Source: Chrysochromulina tobinii
Taxonomy: Eukaryota > Haptophyta > Prymnesiales > Chrysochromulinaceae
DNA length: 43,482 nt
NCBI GenBank assembly: GCA_001275005.1
Contig: JWZX01003312.1
Coordinates: 1-43,482, forward strand
Direction of reading: 5' to 3'
Shown here: one piece after another, positions 27,287 through 41,100 of the stretch
Numbering within the stretch: position 1 is the stretch's first letter
How the letters are laid out: each line of letters opens with the position of its first letter
Position numbers and translations under genes: made by a program
The notes under the pieces: model-generated
The model's input: the letters and a program-made list of their open reading frames with translations, nothing else
Database searches by the model: none
Told to the model about the DNA's origin: nothing

Positions 27287-30200
27287 ATGGCCCCCATCTC
27301 GCGCACAACAATACGGATTTCGTGGCTATTGGTCACCGCCGTGCGCCTAATGGCGCAGTACCAGCAGCTCACGAGCGAACTGGGTGCGCTTTCGGCAGGC
27401 GCGCAACTTCTCACCGGTACGTGTGCTCTCTCTATCTTTTTCTCTCTCTCTCTCTCTCTCTCTCGTTCCTGCCTCATCGCCCTGCATGCACCAAGAGCTG
27501 ACCCACGGGTTGGACCAATTCCCGGCTACGCGCAGCCTGCGAAAACGACTGCTCTTTCCACGGCGTGTGCATTGGCACTGAGTGCGAATGTGACATCGGC
27601 TGGTCGGGCACCGACTGCTCCTACCCGGTGATGGCATTCGTGAGCTTTGGCATCACCGGAATTCACCCGCCGTCGGGCTTGGCGCTCGGCGGCACCGAGG
27701 TGATGCTGCACGGCTACAATTTTGCCCAGACGCCGCGTCTATCGTGCCGCTTCGAGCCGGTCAACGAAAACAGCTCCGCGCCGCTGCCACCTCCGACGAT
27801 CGTACCCGCTCTGTACCATAACAGTTCTCTTCTCAGCTGCCAGGCGCCACCGAGCGCGCTGGCGCCACCCTGGAGCCCGCGCACCGATCCCGGCGCACCG
27901 GTATCGCCACCCGCAAATTCGTCCGTGCCGGCGCTGCGTGCGGCGCTGTCGACGCCCGACGCCACGTACGTGGTAGAGGTTGCCGAAGAGCCGCCGGCCT
28001 TTTCGAACAATGGACTACGCTTCTTCCAGTGGGATGCGGCCATATACTCGGCGCGGCCGGCGGGCGGCCCACTCGAGGGTAACACAACCATCACGCTGCG
28101 CGGGCGCGGGCTGCGCCGGCTCCCGACAGGCGAGGCTGCGCATTGTCGCTTCGGCTCGCGCCAAGTGCCCGCCTCGCTGCTTGAAGGCGGGCGTGTGGCA
28201 CGGTGCGTCTCGCCGTCCGCTCATGCGGCGGGCGCGGTGGCGCTCAGCGTGAGCCTCAACTCGGAGAACGTCTCCGTGTCCAAGGACTGGACGCAGCCAA
28301 TCCAGTTCACTTATTACGATTTGCATGTGCGGGCCGTCACTCCCTCGCGCGGTCACGCGCTGCATCCTCGACTCACGCTCGAGGCGACCGGTCTCGCGCA
28401 CGCGGTGAGCGCGGCCCGACAGACAGCGTACGGAGCGCCCATGACGGCGCTCAATCTGACGGCGCATGAGGCCACGTACGGTGCCACCTGGCTCGCCATC
28501 CAGCAACAGCAACAGCAGCAGCCGCAGCCGCAGCAGCCGCCGCCGCCGCAGCCTCAGCCGCAGCAGCAGCCGGGCTTGAGTCGAACGCCGGTGGCTGCCG
28601 GTGCCGCCGGTCTCCTCCCCTTGCTGCACGCGCTCAACACTTTGCCATCGCCGCTTGCGGCGGCGGTGCTACCGCACGTGACTACCACGGAGGAGGCCGC
28701 CATTAGGGCGCGTGCCACGAGCGCCGGCGGGAGCGTCGTCATGGGCGCCCTCTTGCTGTTGGCGGGCTCGGACTGCACCATCGCCGCGTTCCGTGTGGGC
28801 GCCGTCTCGGGCGCCGTCTCCTCGGGCGCCGTGTCGGGCGCGAGCGTGCCGAGTGCGGAGCCGCTTCCCGGGCACAGCGCGGTCGCCGTCGGTGTCGCAC
28901 TCAAGGCCGCCGGGGAGACGCGCTGCGTGCCCACGCTCGGCGACCTCGACGGCGATGGGCGTGCGGACTTGCTCGTGGGAGTGGCCTCGGGCGCGGTGCT
29001 CGCCTTTCGCAACCTCGCGAACGTGAGCACGCACGAGCCGACGGGCGCTCAGCACGGCGCGCTGTTCGCAGCCGTGTTTGTGCGCTGGGAGGAGCAGCCG
29101 GTAGGACCGTTAGGATCGACCTTGCTGATGCCCAACCCTGCGGCGGCGCTCGCGGCGGCGCTCACGGGCGGACTGGCGAATGGCACGCGCTCAGCACGGC
29201 GCGGCTTTGCCTACGGCCATGCACGCCCATATTTGATCGATGCAGACCTCGACGGCGATCTCGATCTCTTCGTGAGCTGCGGCGCATGCGAACCCTCCGA
29301 GGCCTCCCCGCTCTACTTTCGCAACGTGCGCTCCACCATACTCCCGGCATGGAGGACGCTCGTGCCCGTGCTCGACGGCGCTCACGACGGCGCTCACGAC
29401 GGCGCTCACGACGTCGCTCATGCGCTCTCGGAGGTCGCGTCGCTCGTGTCGCTCGCGCCCAATGCCTCTGTGGCCCTCGCCTTCGGCGATCCCGACGGCA
29501 GCGGTCGGCCAACCGGCGTCTTCGCAGGCATCGTGGTGCACCGGTCGGACAGCGGCGGTCATCTCGCTCACGACGGCGCTCATGACGGTCATCTCGCCGA
29601 GGGCGGCGTCGCCGACGGCATCCGATGGGATCCGAGCTTTCGCGTGCCCAGGCGACCGACCGACCTGCTCCCGCCCAACCCTCTTGCGGAGATGAGCTTT
29701 GCGCTCGATGAGACGGCCCTCATTGTCGACTTGGACGGCGATGGCGACAACGATCTGCTCGCGATCTCCCCAAACGGTCGGAGGCGCGTCTTCGTGAGCG
29801 CGGCGACAGAGGAACGGGCGCGCATGCTCAAGTGCAAGTTTGGCGGCAGCTTTGAGACCCGGCCTTGCTGGAGCTGTCCCGCGCCAGGCGACCCCCTGCC
29901 GCCGCCGCATCAAGTGCCAGCCACGGAGCTGTCCGACAGTGTCAGCTGCGTGCCACCGCGGATCGACGGTTATCCGGGCTTGCCACGTGCGTACGCGGGG
30001 CCGTATCGCATCGAGCTCACGGCCAACGATCAACAGTGGACGCAACGCGCGCTCACCTATGAGTATCTGCCGCCTTGGGACGTAACCTCCCTCTACCCGA
30101 GTTCCGGACCGAGCCTCGGGGGCACGTTCATCCAGGTGCGTGGAGTGGGCTTGTACGCGGCAGCCACGGGGGCGGTGCATCCGGTCGCGTGGCACGACGC

Positions 30201-32102
30201 CTTCATCACGCATGACGCGAACGCCAACGCGCAGCTCGAACCGCAAGAACTCGAGGGCGCGATCGCGCACGCGCGCGCGGCTGGCGCGTTGCCCGAGGCG
30301 ACCTTGGTGGATGAGGCGGCCGTGCGGCTCTTCGTCGCCACACACGACCTCAATTCGGATGGCTTGCTCTCCTTCGACGAGTTTCAGGCGGCGAGGCCGG
30401 GCGGCGGGAACGCGAGCGCCGAGTCGGGCGCCGGGTCGGGCGGCACACCCACGCTGCCCGGGGGTTGGTCGCCCGCCTGCCTCTTTGGGCGTGCGAAGCG
30501 CTCCGGCAAGGCAGGATGGACCGCCGACGGGCTCGGGGTCATCGCTCCTCACGACCCACTGGGGGAGTGGCTGGCATGCTATACGCCCTCCGCCACCGAG
30601 GCGGATGCGGACGCAACGGCTTCCTGGCACTTCACCACCGCGGCCCAAGGCGAACCCACAGAGCCTCATTTCCGCGTCCTCGCCGTCTCGCGACTTCACC
30701 CAACTCGCGGAGGCGTCACACCGCCGTACGAGGACGTGACGCGCGGTTGGAACTCTGTGGTGGAGTACGGCTACATCGAGCTCACGCGCAAGGAGCCGTA
30801 TACGGGTGCAACGGCACTCTTCGAGCTACCGCAGCCTCAGTGGCCCGCGCCCGTCTCACCCTACTTTGTGGCCACCTTCCGCTTCCTCCTCGGCGGCGGC
30901 TCGGGCGGCGACGGCATTAGCTTCTCGTACGGCGAGGTGCAGGACGGGTATGTGGACGAGTTGGGAGCTTGATTACCCCCGCTGAGTTTGATTGGGCATG
31001 ATTGATTGTGTGCCTCGTTAATTAGGTACGTGGACGAAATGGGAGCTGGGGACGGCCTGCGCCTTATGCTCCGGACCGCGGAGATCGAGCAGGCGCAGCT
31101 CATGTACGAGCGCGTCATGCTGGCCATCACCCCCTTACCGCGCACGAGCATCCGAGGAGAGTCATGGCGGACCGTCACCGTGCGCTACACGCCTCAGGGT
31201 GCCTCGGTGAGCCTTGACGAAACCCCGCTCTTCACGCACGTGCCGCTGCCTCACTTTGCGCCGACGCACCGCTGGCGGATCGCCATCGGTGCGCGATGCG
31301 GCCGTTTGGACGACCTTCAGCGCCTTGACGCGGTCACGTTCACGCGCGGTGCATCGCTCGAGCTGGCCTTCACAGCGGTTCGCCTCAGCGCCAACGGGCG
31401 CGACTTCTCGCCCAGCACGACGCTCTTCGAGTACTACGCGCCGCCCACGGTGCTCTCCGTCGAGCCACCATGCGGACCGCTCGACGGCGGCACGAGCGTT
31501 ACTATCCGTGGCCTCGGCTTGCAACGGCCCGCCGAGAGTGTGTCCAACGGCCGCTCCTCGGGCTATAAGTGCGGCTGGGGTGCGTGTGACTGTGCGCTGC
31601 GCACCGACTGTGTGTGCGCCAACGTGACGACCGCGCATTGGGACGTAGAGCTCGGCGCACTCGTGTGCACCTCACCACCATGGCTCGGCGACGCGCCAGC
31701 AGTGGGGAGTGGCCACGCGCCATCAGTGGGGGGGTCCTCGGATGCCTCGCTGCAGCTCGCGATCGGCACGACGCTGCGTAGCGCCATCGCGCCGGCGGCG
31801 CTGCACACGCGGCTCGAGGCCCCGCTCCTGATCGCGCTTAACGGCCAGAGCTTCACCTCCGCCTCGCATAACTTTTGGCGCTACGCCCACCCAGTGCCCG
31901 GTACGACGCTGCTCCAGCTTGAGCCGCTCTTCGGCCCGACACTCGGGGGCACGCTGCTTCGCATCCGCCCGTTGGGGGGGCTTCCGCACGGGAGCCGTTA
32001 CGTTTGCCGCTTTGGACGGGTAGAGGTGAACGCTAGCGCGGCGGACGAGAGGGTTCTTGAGCTGCGATGCCTCTCGCCGCCCTTCACTGCCTTCCACCAT
32101 CT

Positions 32103-32140
<38 letters not shown>

Positions 32141-35100
32141 CCAATCGCAGCAGCCACGGCCGCAACGCGAGCGCTTCTGCTTCCTTCTCCATGTCGTCGC
32201 TGCCTGCGCAGCCGCCCAGCGTCGTGGATCTCTTCCTCTCGCTCAACGGACAGCAATTCACACCGCTCGGCTTCGCAGGGGAGCGGTTCACATACTACAG
32301 CGAGCCGATGATCTCTGCAATCTCGCCCTCGGGGGGTGCCATCGAGGGCGGCACGCGTGTGACACTCTCTGGCTCCTGGCCAGTCGAGACCGACGAAGAG
32401 GGCGATTCGAGGCGCCTGCTTCGCTGCCGCTTTGGGCGCGAAGTGGTGCGTGCGCAGCGCTCGGCCCACGGCGACCTCGTGTGTGAGTCGCCGCGGTTGG
32501 CTCGAGTCTTCGAGGCGGAGCTCACGAGCGTCGCCGAGCAGATGGCGCCCGACCTGCGTAATGCGTCGGTGCTGCCGCTCACGCAATGGCAGCTGGGAGA
32601 GGCGACGCGCGCCGGTAATGCATTCTACGCGCAGGACACTGCCCTCGAGCTGAACGCTGTCGCAGACCATGGTGTGGCACAGCCTCTCAGGGTCAGCTTC
32701 AACGGGCTCGACTACACCCGTTCACAGTTGCCGTTCCGATGGCTACTCCCGCCGCGCCTCGTCGATGTGCGACCCATCCTTGGCCCTGCGGACGGCGAGA
32801 CGATCGTGAGGCTGCGTGGCGAAGGGCTATGGGACGTGCCGCACTTGCAATGTCGCTTCGGTCCCATCGCTGTAGATGCGACCGTCGTCTCCGAGTGGGT
32901 TCATGCCGACGGCACGCCACAACGCCAGCTCGAGGCAACCTGTATCTCGCCTCCAATGGTGACCTTTGCCAATGCCACCTCCACGGCCACCGTCTCCGTC
33001 CCCTTTCTCGTCTCTTCGAACGCGCAGCAGTTTGTGGGCGAAGGCTTGGCGTTCACGTACTACGCCCCCACGCCGCTCAGCCAGCCGATGCGCCCGACTC
33101 TCGGCCCCCACTTGGGCGGCACGTACATTGGCCTGCCCCACGTACCCATCATCCGTGGAGCACGCTACCTGTGTCGCATCGGCGGCCCTGAGGGGCAGCT
33201 GGTGCCCGCGCAGATCGGACGTAGGGCGGGCCTGCCGAGCGCCCAGTACAGCGCCTACTTCGGAGATGCCGAGGACGACAACAGCATCGCCGCCGGCCAG
33301 GGTGCCCAGTACAGCGCCTACTTCGGAGATGCCGAGGACGACAACAGCATCGCCGCCGGCCAGGGTGGCGGCGATGCCGAGGATGCGAGGAGCGACGATG
33401 GCGTGGCCGTGCGGCCGGAGTTGATGTGCGCGATGCCCTTCGTCCCCGTCATGGCCGACGTCGGCATCGAGGTCTCCATGAACGGACAGCAGTTCGCGAC
33501 CGTCGATGCCAACTTCAGCTACCACTCCCCGATGGTCACCGCGGGCCTCGCGCCGCTGAGCGGCCCTTCCGACGGCGAGACGGACGTCCTCGTCCGCCTG
33601 GTCCACGTGTCGCTCAGCCCGCGCCAGCTGCTCGCGACGGCGCCCCAGATGCCTCCCGAGTACGTCTGCCGCTTCGAGGACACGTGGCGAGCCGCCGCGT
33701 TGGCCGAGCCGCCGCCGCTGCTCCGCGCGGATGAGCAGCTCAGTCCGAATCGAGGCGAACTCGGAACGACCATCTCACATGAGAACCGCTCGTCGCACTA
33801 TGCTCTTGAGGCTTTGCGCGCCCTCGAGTGCACGAGCGGGGGAGCCGAGAGCGACGTGGCCGCATGCGCGGCGCCCTTGGGCATGCTCACGCTACGCTGC
33901 AGCACGCCGCCCATGAGGGCCGTGCGCACCTCTGGCGTCGGCCCAGTGGTGACCGTCCCAATCGTCTCCGCCTCGGTCAACGCTCAAGACTTTGCCGAGG
34001 CGCGCAGCGCCGCGTTCCATTACTATCCGCCACCGCACGTCTCGTCCGTCCATCCGACGCTGGGGCCGCGCGCGGGGCGTACCATGCTGACCGTTCGTGG
34101 TTCCGGCTTGTACGGGCGAGGTGAGCACCACCTGTGCCGCTTCGTGATGAGGGATGATGAGCCTTCGAACCCGCTGCGCGGTGTGCCTCGTAACGCCACC
34201 GAGCGCTCGCTCGTGGCGCTCTCTCAGCAGCCTCCTCCCCTGATGGATTCGGAACCGTTCTACCCTCTGGCTGGGGCGGACGCCCTTTATGAGCCGCTGC
34301 CGCTGCTCACGCCCGCCAGTTATGATGCGCCCAGCCGCACGCTGCGCTGCGTCACCCCCGCCATCTGGCCAGCCGAGAATGCTGCCCAAACGGACGCACC
34401 GTCGATTCGGTTACGTCTCGAAGTGAGCGCCAACGGGCAGCAGTACACCTCTGATGGCGTCGAGTTCCTCATGCATGCAAGCGCCGTCCTGAGCCAATTC
34501 ACACCCTCGGGTGGACCAGCGGCCGGCGGCACGGCCATCCGCATCAACGGCTTCGGGCTGGCCAACGGCTCCGAGTACGTCTGCCGCGCGGGCGCCGCGC
34601 GCGTCCTCATGGGCGGCCGAATGGACTATGGGACGGGCCAGCTGCACTGCACCATGCCGTCGCATGCAGCATGCGAGCTCGCGGGCACTGAGATCGGCAT
34701 GAGCGCCGTCGCGGTCTCCACCAACGGGCAGCAGTTCTCGGCCGACTTTTTCTTCGAGTTTGCCGCGCCGGCCGCGGTCTCCCGCATCACGCCCGCCGCC
34801 GGCCCGCAGCTGGGCGGCATCCTCGTTCAAGTCCAAGGCGCCAACTTGCGAGCAGGCCACGCCATCTCCGGCAGTGCGCTGCCTGCGCTCTCGTGCCGCT
34901 TCGGCGAGACTTCTGTGCCGGCCACCTTTGAGAATGCGAGCGCCTCCGTGCTCTGCACCTCGCCCGCGCGCCCGCCCGGCGCGCTCGCCTTTGAGCTGAC
35001 GAGCAACGGCCAAGACTACACGCGCTCATCGATGGTGTGGGTGCAATACGTCGCGCCGAGCCTCTCCGCGCTCCAGCCGCCCGCGGGCCCGCAGCGCGGT

Positions 35101-38100
35101 GGCACGAGGCTCACGATTGCGGGCACTCATCTGCGCGTCTCCGAACTTGCGACGGACGCGCGGTACGTCTGTGGCTTTGGCTCTGGCCCGCCAATGTACG
35201 TGTGGCCTGAGCCTGCGGTCGGGATGGTACCCTCGGAAGGTGCCCTCCCCCCCAACGGCACGAATGCGACTGAGACCGTGGCAACTGGCAACGTGACGAT
35301 GCCACCGACGAACCGTACAGCTGCTGCGAACGCCACTGAGACCTCGGCACCTCCAGGCTCGCCTTCCCCTCTCGCGCCGCCGTCGATACCGCCTGGACTC
35401 CCGCCATTCCCATCACCTCCGCCCGACCGATCGCTCGCCACCGTCATCATCTTGCCCGCCGCCATGAGCATTGCCACCTACGACCCCAGCACTGGACTCC
35501 TCAGATGCCGTTCCCCCTCCATCGACCTGGCCGTGCTAGCCGCTCAATACGGCGCCAACGTTTCTTCGGGCGGCGACGCTCAGTACGACGCGAACGCGAC
35601 CAACCCCCGCTCGCTGCCGCTGCAGGTGCCGGTGCGCGTCGCACTACATGACCCACCAGACCAGCACTGGTCACCCCTCGAGGGCGCACTGCAATTCGGC
35701 TACTATGAGGACGGCGCACTCAACGTCATGAGTCCGCGCACTGGACCGGTAGCCGGCGGCACGCGGCTCGTGATCACCGGTGGGCCATTCGCACGCTACC
35801 TGAGCAGCTCCTCCCCCTCTGGAGGATCGTCTGGAGGGTCGTCGATGCCGATCGGCGCGGAGGCCTCCCTGGAGGAGGGCGACACTGAGCTGCAACGGTG
35901 CATCCTAGGCGACCCGTCCTCGGTCCATTCGCTTGCCTTCCCTCGTATTGACTCGGGCAGCCATCTCGTGTGCACCACGACGGCGCTCGCACGGAGCGCG
36001 AACGGTGCCGAGCCGCTCCTCTCATTCACAGGTGAGTCGCTCCTCTCATTCACAGGTGGGCAGGAGGACGTGGGCGCTCTCTTGGGCGGCTCGGTGACGC
36101 TCCTCGGAGGTGGTCGGCTGTGGAATGGTCTGCTCGAGCTGCCCGAGGTGCGCCCGGGTGGCCTCGTCTATGGCGGCGCGATCGTGACGCACGGCCTGCA
36201 GGCTCCGCACGCCGCCGCGTTCGACGTCACGTTCGAGGTGGCACTGCATCGACCGACAAGTCCGGAGGGCACCGCCGTGAGCGGAGGTTCAGTGGCCGGT
36301 GGCGTCTCTTTCAACTTTGGCCCCATTCCAGACGACGCGATTTTGGACGACGGTGGTTACGAGCAAGGCTTTGTGCTCACGCTGCTGCCTGCGGATGGGC
36401 TGCGCGTGCGCTCGAACGGGATCGAAGTTGGCTTCGACCCGAGCGCGCGCAGCAACGGCTGGACTCTGATGCGCGTGCGCAGCAACGGCACGCATGTGAG
36501 CGTCGCCCAGGACGGCACGTGGGTGCCCAATCTCATCGACGTCGCCGTCGCCCTCCAACCCGCCACCACCCCCGACGGCTTCGCGACGCACGAACGCTGG
36601 CGCTTCGCCTTCGGTGGGCGCCCGTCGGGGGACGTCGCGCATCAAGTGACGCATTTCCACGTGCGCAGCGTGAGCTTGCTCTCTTCTCTCACTCTACCCG
36701 TCCTCCATGCCGCCAATGGACAGCAGTTTGGTCCCTCCTCGCTCAATTTCACCTGGCTGCTGCCTCCGGTCACCTCGCACGTCTACCCGAGCAGCGGCGC
36801 CCGATACGGCGCCACGACCGTGCACGTGTACGGTGCAAACCTGGCAGGCGGTGACGACTACCGATGCCGCTTCGATGCACCCATGCTGCGCTCGCGTCCT
36901 CTCATCATGCCGGCGATCGAGGTGCCCAGCACGACGTCCTCGGGTACGTCGGTGCGCTGCGTGACGCCCGAGCTCCTCTCGACCGGATGGGTGTTGCTCA
37001 CTCTGACACTCAACGGCCAGCAGTACAGCCACACGGCCGTCAACTTCACCGTGCTCGGCAACGGCGCCGTCGGCGCCTCGGCCGCCCCCAGTCCCGCCTG
37101 GGCCAACCTCTCGTTATCCAGCTACTCGTGGGGGGCGGCGCATCTGGAGACGCTGCAGCTCTGGCCCGTGCTCGGACCGACGGACGGTCAGACCACCATA
37201 CAGGTCTTCGGTGCGGGCTTCGACGGCGGCACCGAGTTCCGCTGCCGCTTCCTCTCGCACTCTGGAGAGGTGCTCGGCACGGTCAACGCGACGCTTGAGA
37301 GCCCCTCAGCTGTCGTCGCAGCGTACCATCGTCACGTCCTGGCCTCGAATCAGACCGTGGGCCGACCGGTGCAACCCAATGCCGCCGAGGGCAGCTTGGT
37401 GACGACCTCGCCGACTGGCGGTGTGGTCGAGTCCGGCGGCTGGCTGGACGCTGGTCAAGCGCATCTGCTCACCTGCACCACTCCAGCGCACAACCAGAGC
37501 GACTTTGACAATGCAGACCCGACCGCTGCAACGCGCGTCGCCATTTCGGTCAACGGCCAGCAGTATTACTCGTCCGAATCGATGCGCTTCCGATACCACA
37601 CGCCGTCGCTCTTGCGCGTGTCCAGCCCACAAACGGGCCCAACCGACGGCGGCACGCTGCTGACCATCGCCTTCGCCAACGGCACGCTACCCCGAGCTGG
37701 AGGGCCCGTGCTGTGCAGGCTGGACGGCGTGGCGGTCGACGGCACCATCGCGGGTGCCGCCAACGAGCTCATCCGGTGCACCACTCCCGCCGAGCTGCCT
37801 CTCGTGCTCAACGAGACCTACCCGCAGCGTCTCGCGCTGTCGGGCTCGGCGCACCTCGAGCAGCCGGGATGGGCAGGGCGGCACAGCCTGCTGCACCTGA
37901 CACGCACGACGAGCTCCTACGGGCAGGAGTCCGACAGCGGCAGCGCCTTTCTGCATGCCCAGATGCTTTGGACGGCGCCGCACACCGTCGACCAGCCCCC
38001 GCCGCGGATTCCGCCGTGGCTGCGCGCGACGCTGCGACTGCGGCTGCGTGGCACCGCCTCCGAGAGCTCTTTCTCCTTCTCATACGGACAGTTGCCCGGG

Positions 38101-41100
38101 GGGGATGGAGCGGGCCGCGGCTTGGGCTTCTTCGGCATCGGCAGCGGCCTTCGCGTCAACATGATCACCAGACGAAGCGCCGCAGTTCGCAGGCCCACAA
38201 TAGTCTCCCAGCTCCTATACGTTGTCTACGACGGCACGACGCTCTACGGCCCAATCAACATCACATCGCCCCTCAATGGTGATGTGGGCCGTATTTTCGA
38301 GGTGAAGTACGACGGCAGGGGGTTGCATGTGCTCGTCAACACGCAGCAGGCCGTGAGCAACGCGTCGGTTCCCGGCTGGGCACCACGGCCTGGCTGGGGT
38401 GTGGGAATAGGCAGCTACTCTCGGTGCGAGGGTGAGGGCTTCTCTGGCATCGATGAAGCCGACGTGCTCGAATGGGATGTTGAGCGTGGCGCGAATGTGG
38501 GGCCTATTTCGACGCGACTCGAGGTGCACTGCTTCCACGGATTGCACTGATTGCACTGATTGCACCGCTTGCCTATTTCGACGCGACTCGAAGTGCGCCT
38601 CAATGGGCAGCAGCGACGGATTCCACTGATTGCACTGACAACCTCCCTAATTTGGAACGTATTCTCCCTCGTCTGACAGGTGAGCCTCAATGGGCAGCAG
38701 ATTGCGGACCACGCGCTAAGCTTTGTACGGTACCACGGCGCCCATATCTCGACCGTCTTCCCCACCTCGGGCCCCGTAGCTGGTAACTCGGAGATCACGC
38801 TCATGGGCGCCAATCTGGCGGGAGGTGATAACTACACGTGCCGCTTTGGCACAGAGGTGTCGCTCGCCGCGCTCCGGCCTGACGGGTCGGTCACGTGCTA
38901 CTCGCCGCCCAATTGCGCCGGATCGATGTTGGCGCAGGTCGCCCTCAATGCGCAGCAATACGCGCCGGGGGTCCAATACACTTATACGGGCGGCACAGCG
39001 TGCACGGGCACAGGTGGCCTGGCAACGGGCGGCGCCGCTAGCGATAAGGAGGGCACGCGTATGTACAGCCTGAGCCCGAACAGTGGCCCGCAGCTCGGTC
39101 AGACGCGGATCGTTGTGAGCGGCCAGGCCTTCAGCTTCGGCTCCGAGTACGTGTGCCAGGTCAATCGCAGCGCCACGTTCCAGCCCGCCTCGTACATAAG
39201 TGACTCCGAACTGGCGTGCTTCACTCCGTCAAGCAACCTGGGTGCGGTGAGCGTGCGCGTGTCGCTGAACGCGCAGCAGTTCGTGGGTAATGCCTCGGTC
39301 GACTTTGTTTTCCACGAGCAGCCGAGCGTCGCCTCGATCAGCCCGAGGAGCGGCGCGTCCGTGGGCGGCACCCTCGTGAACGTGAGCGGCAGCGGCTTTG
39401 CCGACGGTTCGCAGTACACTTGCGCCTTCGGCTCGTCCGTGGTGGGCGCGACGTTTGTGCCGTCGCTGGGCGTGATTTCGTGCTATGCACCAGCGGGGCT
39501 GTACGGCAGCGCGGTGGCGCTGAAAGTGTCGCTGAACGCGCAGCAGTACAGCTCGGAGGTGCACACGTTCGGGTACCACGGGGTGACGACGGTTGGGACG
39601 TACAGCCCGAGCTCTGGTCCGAGCGCGGGCGGCACGCGCGTGGTGGTGCGCGGCGCCGAGCTGTACGGCGGGAGCGACTACCGGTGTCGTTTCGGCGCGT
39701 GCGGCGCGTGCGAGGCAGCATGGAGCTGCGGCGCTTGCGTGGTGAACGCAACGTACGTGGCCGAGTCTGCGTTGGGTTTGGGCGACGACGCGATCGAGTG
39801 CGTGTCACCGTCTGGGAGCGCGGCCGGGGTCGCGTTGGAGGTGTCGCTCAACTCGCAGCAGTACACTCGTACGAACTTGAGCACGCTGGCGTTCACCTAC
39901 TACGAGGCGGCGGTGGTGTCGAGCGTGAGCCCGAGCCTGGGCCCTCGCGACGGCGCCACGCTCGTCACCATCCTGGGCAGCGGGCTGAACAGCGTGGCCA
40001 CCAACCTGAAGTGCCGCTTTGCAGTATCGGCCGGCGCGACGTCGTTCTCTTCCACGGCCGACGCGACGTACGACAGCTCAACAAACGGAATCCTTTGTCG
40101 CGCAACCTCTTCGGCCACCATTGGCTCCGCAGGGCTGCAGATCTCCTTGAACGGGCAGCAGTTCGGTCCATCGGCGCTCTCGTATCGCTATTACGCTCGG
40201 CCGCGCGTCTCGTCGCTTATGCCTGGGGCTGGGCCAATAGGAGGCAACACGACGGTGCAAGTCAGAGGCTTTGGCTTGGCCGGGGGCGACGGCGCCAGCC
40301 CGCACTACGTATGTCGCTTCGGCCTCTTGTCTGTTTCGGCGACCATGACGCTTTCAACTCCAGGTGAAGGCAAATTGACCTGCCTGTCACCCGCGAACAC
40401 TGCCTCTTCTCGTGCGCTCGAGGTGTCCATCAACGGCCAAGACTTCTCGGCCGACGGTGTCCTGTTCCGATGGGTGCCTCCGATTACTCTTGATGGTGGA
40501 AGTTCAAGCGGTACCTCCTCAAGTGGCACTTCTTCTGGTGGTATCTCCTCTGGCGGAAGCTCTGGAGGCCCCTCGCCTGGTTCAAACAGTACAGGTGTGC
40601 CGGTGCCACCAGGGTACCTCGCCCCTCCGTCGCCACCCTCCATCGACGAGGTGACCTTGCGCGAGGCCGCTTCGATCCGTAGCTTTGGGTTGTGCCCACT
40701 CTCCGGTCCGGATTTGGGTGGGACGCTCGTGCGTATCTTTGCGCCGAGCTTCCAAGGGGGCACGGACTACCGCTGCCGTTTTGGGGAGGGGCCGTCCGCG
40801 CTTGTCGAGGCGAGTTACTTTGCTCCTACTGAGATCCTTCGCTGCGTGACGAGCCCTCTGACGGCCGATGGCGCAAAGACGGTGGCCATCTCGCTCAACG
40901 CTCAAGACTTTGCGACGTACCCGGTCGCTTTCGCCGTCTTCCCACATCCACAACTCTTGACCTTTGTGCCCATGTCGGGTCCGCGTGCTGGAAACACGAG
41001 CGTGCTCATCAGCGGCTCTGACTTTCTCATCCCGGCGACGCCCACCGCGGCGCTTGTGGCGGCCGTTGCTAGCCACGGCCTCGACTTTCGTTGCCGATTC

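Noticed and set aside
29191-30699. 502-codon minus-strand frame
   Set aside because: Antisense to FG-GAP and EF-hand coding sequence of the TIG gene; no recognisable domain.
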